Below are positions 1-5,633 of a stretch of 6,631 bases of DNA, in pieces. A program made the position numbers and the translations under genes. The notes beneath the pieces are model-generated. The model was not told the origin of the DNA and ran no database searches. It saw nothing but the letters and a program-made list of their open reading frames with translations. Each line of letters opens with the position of its first letter. Position 1 is the stretch's first letter. Source of the stretch: Acidobacteriota bacterium (GTDB lineage: Bacteria; Acidobacteriota; Terriglobia; Terriglobales; Acidobacteriaceae); assembly GCA_003225595.1 (NCBI GenBank), contig QIAR01000282.1:1-6631 (forward strand), given 5' to 3'.

Positions 1-2
1 AA

Positions 3-311
3 CAACGCAAGCAGATGGAAGAGAAACTGGCCCGGAAAGTCGAGGAACTGGGCCGCAAGACAAAGATCGAGGAGCAGAACCGCGAACTGGAGTTACGTCC
101 TCGGGAAGCGGAGCAAGCTACAAGGCTCAAGAGTGCCTTTCTAGCGAGTATGAGCCACGAACTGCGCACCCCGATGAACGCTATCATCGGTTTCTCTCAG
201 TTGCTCACTGACGAGACCGCTGGCCCGCTGAATGAGACGCAGCAACGCTTTGTCGGACACGTACTCAAGGGAGCACGTCACCTATTGCAACTGGGCGGCC
301 CAGAAGATTGA
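3..311 (+). pseudogene. Histidine kinase fragment (coiled coil + HisKA), truncated and fused out of frame
   Basis: The frame is open from the window edge, so the gene starts upstream. Counting from the Met at position 15, residues 1-45 form a charged coiled coil (KVEELGRK, EEQNRELEL) that leads into a HisKA dimerisation domain. The H-box SHELRTP has the phospho-accepting His at about residue 48, followed by NAIIGFSQLL and HVLKGARHLLQL. In the family this continues INDxLDLSKIE and then an HATPase_c domain. Here it changes after HLLQL (about 293) to GGPED and a stop at 309-311. The ATP-binding domain is therefore missing, and the DNA beyond the break belongs to a different gene. The fragment could dimerise but not autophosphorylate. 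The family call is secure; which signal it served cannot be told. Confidence 0.85.
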
Positions 312-1110
312 GTCCCTGGCAGTGCTGCCCTTCGCCAACGTGACAGCAGACCCGAACAGCGAATATCTGAGCGATGGGATCACCGAAAATCTTATTAGAG
401 CCTTTCACAACTCCCCGACCTGGCCGTGCGCTCGCGCAGCTCGGTGTTCCGCTACAAGGGCAAGGATGTTGATGCGCAAAAAGCCGGGAATGATCTGGGC
501 GTCAGCGCGCTGGTGACGGGGCGTGTGACGCAGCGTGGGGATACGATTCAGGTGAGTGCCGAACTCACCAACATTCGCAGCAATACGGAACTTTGGGGTG
601 CGCAGTACAGCCGCAAGAGTGCCGATATTATCTCATTGCAACAGCAAATCGCGGGCGACATCGCAGAGAAGTTGCGTTCCAGGCTCAGTGGCTCAGAAAA
701 ACAGCAGGTCACCAAACAAGGCACAAAAGATCCAGAGGCCTACGAGCTGTATTTGAAGGGCCGTTACTATTGGAACAAACGAATGGCTTCGGACATCAAC
801 ACCGCAATCTCCTATTTCAATCAAGCCATCGCCAGAGACCCCGGCTATGCTCTGGCATACTCCGGCCTGGCCGATGCCTATGGGGTGTTGCCTAGCTTTA
901 GTGGCAATCCCAGCGAGGCCTTTCCGAAGTCGAATGCCGCCACCCGCAGGGCCCTGGAGTTGGACGCGTCATTGGCCCATCCCCATGCTGTCCTGGGCAC
1001 CAATGAGATGGATTACGACTGGAATTTTTCCGGGGGAGAGGCCGAGTACCGGAAGGCCTTCGAACTCGATCCTGAAGGACGCCAAGTCAGAATACGCGAA
1101 GCTGCAATGA
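297..1110 (+). pseudogene. TolB-like / TPR protein remnant, frameshifted and internally deleted
   Basis: Frame 1 from about 297 reads IESLAVLPFANVTADPN then EYLSDGITENLI. From about 399 frame 3 continues SLSQLPDLAVRSRSSVFRYK, then a TolB-like region (GRVTQRGDTIQVSAEL, TELWGAQYSRK), then TPR-type helices (PEAYELYLKGRYYWNKR, YFNQAIARDPGYALAYSGLA). This is the Acidobacteriota family in which a Ser/Thr kinase or winged-helix DNA-binding domain usually sits in front; that N-terminus is absent here. The two frames join with one base missing at about 397-399 (ATT AG AGC). After EYRKAFELDP (about 1072) the homology jumps to frame 1, ILKDAKSEYAKLQ and a TGA at 1108-1110. I recall that as the typical C-terminal tail of this family, so most of the TPR domain seems deleted. 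Non-functional as it stands. Confidence 0.8.
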
Positions 1111-1121
1111 AAGCCCTTTGG

Positions 1122-1642
1122 TTACACGGACTGAGTGGCAACTCACGCAGCAACTTCTGACCGGCCTGGCTCCACAGCCGGTGCTTCTTCTGCATTCCCT
1201 TATTCAGAGCAAGGTGTTGCAGTTCGTTCTTCACCCGCGCCCGAATGATCACCAGCTTGTAGCGATGCCACAGCAGCTGCCGCAGATCCCGCATCTCGCT
1301 CGACGGCATCCAGATCCTGGGAAACCGTCCTTCCACCAGCAGCTGCAGAATATGCGCGCATCGCGCTTGTCCGTCTTCTGCTGTCGCACGTAGCTGGCGC
1401 GGATCTGGGCCGCATCGCCCCACCCACAGTTCGGGGCCGATCTCGCCCAAAAGGTCCACCAGCCAGTGACAGTTGCCGGTGGCCTCCAGGCCCACCAGCG
1501 CCGGCGCCGGCAGCTGCCGATAGAACCGATCCGCGTCTCCGTCGGCGTGCACCAGCTTGTGCTCGCCCGTTTCTCCCGTCTCCGTCTCCAGCCAGGCAAT
1601 ATGTTGTCAGCTGGGATGAAAATCACATCCTATAATCATCAT
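1122..1642 (-). pseudogene. IS110-family transposase (DEDD/RuvC-like), nonsense, frameshifted and truncated
   Basis: From ATG at 1642 the minus strand reads MMIIGCDFHPS, a TGA stop at 1609-1607 where the family has Trp, then QHIAWLETETGE. It continues with ADRFYRQLPAPALVGLEATG and LVDLLGEIGPELWVG. Asp of GCDFHP and Glu of LEATG are the first two RuvC-like acidic residues. An extra G in the G-run at 1418-1421 shifts the frame, and a missing base at about 1353-1359 restores it. Between them the open frame encodes nonsense, while the neighbouring frame still spells DAAQIRASYVRQQKTDKRDA with the remaining two Asp residues. Afterwards comes HILQLLVEGRFPRIWMPSSE and RVKNELQHLALNKG. Homology ends near LRELPLSP, so the C-terminal Tnp_20 domain with the catalytic Ser is gone. 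Three independent lesions make it inactive. Confidence 0.85.
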
Positions 1643-1647
1643 GTGCG

Positions 1648-1672
1648 AAGGCTCCTTCCTCCCAGGAGCCTT
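1648..1672 (-). promoter_or_regulatory. Hairpin covering the transposase Shine-Dalgarno
   Basis: AAGGCTCCT (1648-1656) pairs perfectly with AGGAGCCTT (1664-1672) across a 7-nt loop. Read on the minus strand, the loop and 3' arm carry the purine-rich GGGAGGAAGGAG, and AGGAG ends 9 nt before the transposase ATG at 1642. The ribosome-binding site is thus inside the stem, which would limit transposase translation. It may equally be one of the stems of the bridge RNA. Confidence 0.55.
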
Positions 1673-1730
1673 GGTCCTCAACCAAAGACTACCCGGTTTC
1701 GGATCGAGCCTTCGCTCTTATCCAATCAGC

Positions 1731-1761
1731 CCTTGTCTCTCCCACTTTTGGAGAGACAGGG
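1731..1761 (-). repeat. 12-bp inverted repeat (hairpin) in the IS110 left end
   Basis: Bases 1731-1742 and 1750-1761 pair over 12 positions with one G-T wobble around the 7-nt loop CACTTTT. On the minus strand the stem reads CCCTGTCTCTCC / GGGAGAGACAAGGG apart from the loop boundary. It is the strongest structure in the element. A T-run follows at 1767-1770 on the plus strand but is detached from the stem, so it is not a clear terminator. Confidence 0.6.
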
Positions 1762-1821
1762 CGGGATTTTCATTCTCAGGGACAAGCCGCATCGTCCCCC
1801 ACGCTCCCTCGTCCGACCCCT

Positions 1822-2174
1822 CCGGAATACGGCTACGAAGTGCAAATAGACAACGAACCTGAGGACTCCAACGCAGATGAGTACCACGCCACCGGCACCC
1901 TTTACTCGCTAGCCAAGCCCTGGCACGACCAGGTAAACCTGGCCCGGAGTGGAACGAGATGGAGATTACTTTGGACGGTCCGCGGACCATCGTTATTTTG
2001 AACGGCGTGAAAGTTACGGATTATACCGAGGGCCAACCCGTGCCGCCGAAGAGATTCGAATTCGAACCGGAGCGGGGTCCACGCCCGAACGAAAGCTACT
2101 TCGGGCTGCAGAACCACAGCAAAGACGACGTAGTGTTTTTCAAGGAAGTCGCTTACAAGCCGCTGAAGAAATAG
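1822..2174 (+). pseudogene. DUF1080 (3-keto-disaccharide hydrolase type) gene, 5'-truncated and frameshifted
   Basis: Frame 1 from 1822 reads EYGYEVQIDNEPED and ADEYHATGTLYSLAKP; frame 3 from about 1935 continues KPGPEWNEMEITLDGPRT, LNGVKVTDYTEG, RGPRPNESYFGLQNH and DVVFFKEVAYKPLKK, ending at TAG 2172-2174. The frames join at 1931-1935 with one base missing. These are the hallmark C-terminal strands of the DUF1080 fold (PF06439), a concanavalin-like beta-sandwich usually exported and recently linked to hydrolysis of 3-keto-glycosides. Only about 117 codons survive; the N-terminal half and signal peptide have been replaced by the IS110 end. An internal ATG at 1959 would allow a 71-aa product, probably meaningless. 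The next gene downstream is a Gfo/Idh/MocA oxidoreductase, a frequent partner that would make or use the 3-keto sugar. Confidence 0.8.
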
Positions 2175-2215
2175 TGTTCGCTCTTAACTGGAGCCCAATT
2201 CCATTGGAAGGTGCG

Positions 2216-2277
2216 CTATGTGGGGATGGGTCTATGACCCGTCCATGCGCGGGTCGAAGACCAGTGCCCACACATAG
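2216..2277. repeat. Nested inverted repeats between the DUF1080 and oxidoreductase genes
   Basis: In the 135-bp gap (2175-2309) an outer pair CTATGTG (from 2215) / CACATAG (to 2277) encloses a tight hairpin: GATGGGTC 2225-2232 and GACCCGTC 2236-2243 around a 3-nt TAT loop, 8 pairs with one wobble. An alternative pairing uses GACCCG 2236-2241 with CGGGTC 2250-2255. The mutually exclusive stems could form a regulatory RNA structure in the leader of the oxidoreductase gene or a cruciform. No poly-T follows, so it is not a standard terminator. No family is recognised. Confidence 0.4.
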
Positions 2278-2300
2278 GGCCAAAAGATTTTCCCCACACC

Positions 2301-2304
2301 GAGG
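2301..2304 (+). promoter_or_regulatory. Ribosome binding site of the oxidoreductase gene
   Basis: GAGG lies 5 nt before the ATG at 2310 and supports this start. The start is also supported by the Tat signal motif immediately after it (MKKSDIPRREFLQ). Confidence 0.6.
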
Positions 2305-2355
2305 TCATTATGAAAAAAAGTGATATTCCCCGCCGCGAATTCCTCCAGCCCAGCG

Positions 2356-2362
2356 CCGGTGC
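2356..2362 (+). repeat. Left 7-bp inverted repeat at the inversion edge
   Basis: CCGGTGC here is the exact reverse complement of GCACCGG at 2906-2912, the other edge of the inverted segment. Identity does not extend further: flanking bases differ on both sides once the segment is mentally restored. Confidence 0.7.
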
Positions 2363-2905
2363 TCCGGTGGGATCATTGCGGCCGAGCGAGCCTTCGATCA
2401 ACATCACATCCCCGAGAACTCCTTTCGCAACCAACTCCTTTGCCTTTGCGCAGATGACGGAGTGACCCGCTGCGAACCAATCTGCACGATGCGTCTGGTT
2501 TTCTGTGCCGCACCAACCATCTGCGCCTTCTGCGGCCGTGTGTGACATCGGCTTCTCGCAGTAGATATCTTTTCCAGCTTTCACTGCATCCACGAGGATC
2601 TGCTTGTGCCAGTGATCCGGGACGGCAGCAACGATGCAATCGATGTCTTTGTTCTCCAGCAGTTCCTGGTACCGGCGGGTGGTTGGCAGGTTAAGGTTGA
2701 CGATTTCCTTCACCAGGGCGTGGCGGCCATCGTAAAGGTCGCAGGCAGCAGCGCACTCCACACCGGGCAATCGATTGCGGCGGCGAGCAGTCCAGAACCC
2801 TGCATACCCACGCCGATCATGCCGAAGCGGACGCGATCACTTGCGGGCACTGGTGATGTCATTATCGAATCTGGATCGAGGAAGACGGTACGGGAGGCAA
2901 GCAAT
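2363..2905 (-). other. Inverted segment carrying the NAD(P)-binding half of the oxidoreductase gene
   Basis: These 543 bp (181 codons) read correctly only on the minus strand, while the gene's first 17 codons and its last 247 or so read on the plus strand. Both edges coincide with the 7-bp inverted repeat CCGGTGC (2356-2362) / GCACCGG (2906-2912). In the present orientation the plus-strand start at 2310 runs into antisense sequence and stops at TGA 2463-2465 (51 codons). Confidence 0.85.
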
Positions 2906-2912
2906 GCACCGG
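2906..2912 (-). repeat. Right 7-bp inverted repeat at the inversion edge
   Basis: GCACCGG pairs with CCGGTGC at 2356-2362. It overlaps the self-complementary octamer CACCGGTG (2907-2914), a possible added symmetry for strand exchange. Confidence 0.7.
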
Positions 2913-3658
2913 TGGAATGGGAATATCCTCCTCCTGACCTTTCTCCTCAGACCCTCGACTGGGATACCTGGCAGGGCAACGTGCCCAAGCGGGCGTTTGA
3001 TCCTCTTATATTCGCGCGCTGGCGTTGCTGGAAGGAATACGGCACCGGGGTCGCCGGCGATTTGCTGGTCCACCTGATCAGCGGAATGCAGTATGTGACG
3101 GGCATCAACGAGCCGCCGAAGCGGGCGATGGCGATGGGCGGCATCCTGCGCTGGAAGGACGGCCGCAACATGCCCGACGTGCATTCCACTCTCTTCGAGT
3201 ACGGCAACATTCCCGTCTACGTGCGCTTGAACCTGGGCACCGAGACGCCCGAGATTTACTGCTTCATGGGTTCCAAGGGCATCCTTGAGCTGACCGAATT
3301 TAGCGCCACCTATATTCCACAGCCCCGCGTGGACCTCTCTCCCAGCTATTACGCATCTGGTTTTCCCAAGCGCATGCGTGAGGCCTATTTCAAGCAGTGG
3401 CACCAGGAGCACGATCCGGTTCCCGGCCAGCAGCCGGCACTTAAAGGAATCAGCTATCGCAGTGTTTCCTGGGACGAGGTGAAGCCGCACCTTTGGAATT
3501 TCTTCCAGGCGGTTCGCACGCGAAAGCCGGTTGTGGAAGACGCGGTGTTTGGTCATCATGCGGCGTTGGCCTGCCACATGGCGAATGAATCGTACTTCCG
3601 AAAGAGTGCTGTGTATTATGATCCAGCTTCAAAGAGCATCAAGAGCTAAGATCGGGGC

Positions 3659-5272
3659 CTAGGACGGTGGTCTGAAATTGACCGTGATGAGCGTCTGAGT
3701 TTCCACGGCTTGGCCGTTCAGATAATAAGGCTTAAAGCGCCACTGCTTCACGGCGTCGTAAGCGGCGCGCCCAAGGACCAGATATCCGCGGATGAGTTTC
3801 AGGTCCCGGATGCTGCCGTCTCTGGCAATCCATGCTTGCAACACCACGGCACCTTGCAGTCCTGCCCGCAAGGCCTGCTGCGGATAAATCGGCTGAACCT
3901 TGTTCACGAGCACTTCCCCTAAGACTTCCTCAGGGAGCATTACAGGATGGAATGAGCTCCATACGTTCGGTGCGGGGCTCGGATTGCTCGCTCTGACTGG
4001 AGAGCTGGGATGGGCTGGCGTCAACCTACTTGCCAGCAGTTGCGCTTCTTCGGGAAGCAGGATCGGGCGGAACGAGCCCGTGAGGGCTGCTGCGGAGTTC
4101 GAATTGCTGACGCTAAGTGGAAACGTGGGGAAGGAAACTCTCAGGCTTTCTGGCACCTGAGTTTCCGATCTAATTGTGGCGGTGGAGGCCGAGCTATCTG
4201 GCGAAACAGTTGATGATTTGGAGAATGACGGGCTGGAGAAGGAGATACTGGAGGAGGGCTGGGATCGGTTTGTTGCCCTGACGTTCGCGATGGCAGACGA
4301 GTGCGCTACAGGGATAACTTGGATGTGGCCGGATAACTTGACTGGGGACTCGTCAGAAACCGCCAATGCTGGCCTAGGATCATTGGCCGATTGGGGTGGC
4401 ACGAGCTGTCCCTCAACGGGGGAACCGTGGGCTACCTTCGGCCCCGAATTGGCCGCTTGTGGCTGCCCAGCCTTTCCTGCAGGTCCAAAAAGCGATGCGG
4501 TAGCGGAGCTCAGTTGATCGAAGTAGGCGGAGCCCGGCGCGAAAACGTACAGGAGTGCAGCGGCAAATAAGGCAGCGCTGAGGACTGCAACCCTATTGGC
4601 AAATCGCGTGTGTCGCTTCGGAAACGATGAGTCGGACTGAGATTTCGCGGAAGAGTCCGTCCCATAGGGACGAGACGAAAACAGGGCGCCGGTGCATCGT
4701 TCAAATTCGGAGGGGTGCCTGAGTGTTGGTGGAAACAATTCTTCGGGTTCGTTGTCCGCCGGCATCTGGGTTGCGCCATTGGCGAACTGGACGGGCGGAT
4801 CGCGCAGCAGGTTAGTTGCTATTGCAATGAACTCCTGGTTGTAAGCCCGGACCACTTGCTCTGTATTCGCCGAATGGGAGTGCTTTTCGGATGCGCTGCT
4901 CCGGCTGGCCATCAGCAACTCACGGATAGTACGCAGAGTATCGGTGGCCTGACTCGGGACGATCGGTTTAGTCAGTGTTCCATGTGCCCCAATTTGTAGC
5001 GCGTTGGCAACCGCGACCCCGCTGGGGAGAATGGCCAATGCCAAGGACTGCTTGCTGGACTTGAGCTCTCTCGCGCTTTTCAGCAAAAAGCTGGCTTCAG
5101 GCTCGTCGTCCCAGTCCACGATGATCACGTCAAAATTCCGCCTCGTAAGTTTCTCAACTGAAGCAAAGATTTCCGGACAGTGATCCACCTCAAAATCAAG
5201 TTCGGCGAGAACTTGACGAAGCGCGAGAGCGGCCTTCTCATCAGAGGAGAACAAGAGCAGGTGGAGAGCCAT
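3659..5272 (-). CDS. Membrane-anchored response-regulator receiver / TonB C-terminal domain protein
   Basis: An intact 537-aa protein. Residues 1-120 form a receiver domain: acidic pair D11/E12, phospho-acceptor D53 (VIIVDWDDE), S84, and K102 (LTKPI). A polar linker follows, then a basic stretch (PKRHTRFANR) and one hydrophobic helix at about 226-246. A Ser/Pro/Ala-rich region (250-445) precedes a TonB C-terminal domain at about 450-537 (VQPIYPQQALRAGLQGAVVL, GSIRDLKLIRG, AYDAVKQWRFKPYYLNG). The topology predicts a cytoplasmic receiver and a periplasmic TonB domain. The helix lacks the His of the canonical TonB SxxxH motif, so coupling to ExbB/ExbD is uncertain. SFRPILLPEE (400-409) recurs as SFHPVMLPEE (440-449). 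The start ATG at 5272 gives a complete receiver; no strong Shine-Dalgarno is close. It converges on the oxidoreductase gene with only 9 bp between stop codons and no visible terminator. The partner kinase and outer-membrane receptor are unknown. Confidence 0.85.
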   Translation of the reverse strand: MALHLLLFSSDEKAALALRQVLAELDFEVDHCPEIFASVEKLTRRNFDVIIVDWDDEPEASFLLKSARELKSSKQSLALAILPSGVAVANALQIGAHGTLTKPIVPSQATDTLRTIRELLMASRSSASEKHSHSANTEQVVRAYNQEFIAIATNLLRDPPVQFANGATQMPADNEPEELFPPTLRHPSEFERCTGALFSSRPYGTDSSAKSQSDSSFPKRHTRFANRVAVLSAALFAAALLYVFAPGSAYFDQLSSATASLFGPAGKAGQPQAANSGPKVAHGSPVEGQLVPPQSANDPRPALAVSDESPVKLSGHIQVIPVAHSSAIANVRATNRSQPSSSISFSSPSFSKSSTVSPDSSASTATIRSETQVPESLRVSFPTFPLSVSNSNSAAALTGSFRPILLPEEAQLLASRLTPAHPSSPVRASNPSPAPNVWSSFHPVMLPEEVLGEVLVNKVQPIYPQQALRAGLQGAVVLQAWIARDGSIRDLKLIRGYLVLGRAAYDAVKQWRFKPYYLNGQAVETQTLITVNFRPPS

Positions 5273-5633
5273 TGCATCTAGGTTAGTTCCACCTGATTAG
5301 AGCAACAAGTTACGGAGGTTGTGCCAAATGCATTGATTTTGGCCCAGTTCAATGGAGTCGAGCGGACGTGTCCATAAGGACAGGTCACGTCAGTAACATT
5401 TTCCCGAAGGCGCGAATTAGTCGCGAGTCAAAAATAAGTGCGTTAATCAATGCGGAGATGGAGAAGAAAAAACAGGTCGACTGGCGAAGGGCTCAAGCAA
5501 CGGGGAAAAACGCGGCAAGCGGACACCCCGTGAAGGGGGCACGCCGTTCAGAGATGCTGCGTGGTCTTAATTAAGGGCAGTCACATCACAGCTTGAAAGC
5601 CGTGCCTCTTCAAATCTGAGATGCTTGGGTCCT
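5273..5633. other. Intergenic region between the receiver-TonB and diguanylate cyclase genes
   Basis: About 360 bp. It should hold the promoter of the minus-strand receiver-TonB gene and the 3' end of the diguanylate cyclase transcript, but I see no convincing -35/-10 pair and no stem with a T-run. An interrupted inverted repeat, GACGTG 5365-5370 / CACGTC 5386-5391 with TCC/GGA inside, lies about 100 bp upstream of the TonB-gene start and could be an operator. A short plus-strand frame is listed separately. Confidence 0.4.
5368..5574 (+). CDS. Possible small hypothetical protein (68 aa)
   Basis: GTG at 5368 opens a 68-codon frame to TAA 5572-5574. The product would be basic and hydrophilic (MEKKKQVDWRRAQ, HPVKGARRSEMLRGLN) with no signal peptide or membrane segment. 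No Shine-Dalgarno precedes it and the start falls inside the GACGTG/CACGTC inverted repeat. I do not recognise it; it may be a chance frame between two minus-strand genes. Confidence 0.2.
   Translation: MSIRTGHVSNIFPKARISRESKISALINAEMEKKKQVDWRRAQATGKNAASGHPVKGARRSEMLRGLN

Larger units (their letters stand above)
1111..1822 (-). mobile_element. IS110-family insertion sequence remnant
   Basis: A minus-strand DEDD-type transposase fragment (about 1122-1642) is followed upstream by some 180 bp of structured non-coding DNA, the usual layout of an IS110 left end. The 3' half of the transposase and the right end are missing; the element stops abruptly next to the TPR-protein stop codon at 1110. On the other side it abuts the interior of a DUF1080 gene at about 1822. 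IS110 elements lack ordinary terminal inverted repeats and make no target duplication, so the outer limits are set by where neighbouring homology begins and are approximate. The remnant cannot move by itself. Confidence 0.75.
1643..1822 (-). ncRNA. Candidate bridge-RNA / left-end region of the IS110 remnant
   Basis: About 180 bp lie between the transposase start and the point where DUF1080 homology begins. No convincing protein is encoded, but three hairpins are visible: arms 1731-1742/1750-1761, a small one at 1706-1717 (GAGC/GCTC with a 4-nt loop) and a 9-bp perfect stem at 1648-1656/1664-1672. IS110 elements are known to express a structured bridge RNA from the non-coding end flanking the recombinase, and the length and position fit. 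The guide loops and RNA ends cannot be assigned by eye, so this is an inference from position and structure only. Confidence 0.35.
2310..3649 (+). pseudogene. Tat-exported Gfo/Idh/MocA-family oxidoreductase, split by an internal inversion
   Basis: Three pieces belong to one gene. Plus strand 2310-2362 encodes MKKSDIPRREFLQPSAGA, a twin-arginine signal (PRREFL). Minus strand 2905-2363 encodes LLASRTVFLD, the Rossmann motif GMIGVGMQGSG, DIDCIVAAVPDHWHKQILVD and the catalytic-lysine motif YCEKPM, ending LGDVMLIEGSLGRNDPTG. Plus strand 2906-3649 encodes APVEWEYPPPDLSPQTLDW, YGTGVAGDLLVHLISGMQ and the rest of the C-terminal domain, ending KSIKS-TAA. Turning the middle piece around gives in-frame SAGA-LLASRT and DPTGA-PVEWEY and a protein of about 445 aa, normal for the family. 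The inverted piece also carries a one-base deletion near 2770 and a frame excursion between about 2524 and 2459. Members are NAD(P)-dependent and oxidise or reduce sugars, here in the periplasm. The plus-strand C-terminal half is open as an isolated frame but lacks the cofactor domain. Confidence 0.88.

Noticed and set aside
1466..1849. Plus-strand open frame of 127 codons across the IS110 left end
   Set aside because: It runs antisense to the transposase N-terminus and through the hairpin region, and has no protein-like features.
2216..2360. C-terminal extension of the minus-strand oxidoreductase frame (residues after GRNDPTGAP)
   Set aside because: Beyond 2363 this frame is antisense to the gene's own Tat signal and leader, so the residues are not part of the protein.
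2837..3577. Long minus-strand open frame of 246 codons opposite the oxidoreductase C-terminal half
   Set aside because: It is antisense to a clear Gfo/Idh/MocA C-terminal domain and its translation is His/Arg-rich without any recognisable motif; typical shadow of a coding strand.
5300..5330. Possible sigma-54 or sigma-70 promoter (TGGCAC / TTGC, TTGGCA / TCTAAT on the minus strand) before the receiver-TonB gene
   Set aside because: The spacing is wrong for both: far too long between TGGCAC and TTGC for sigma-54, and about 20 bp for sigma-70.
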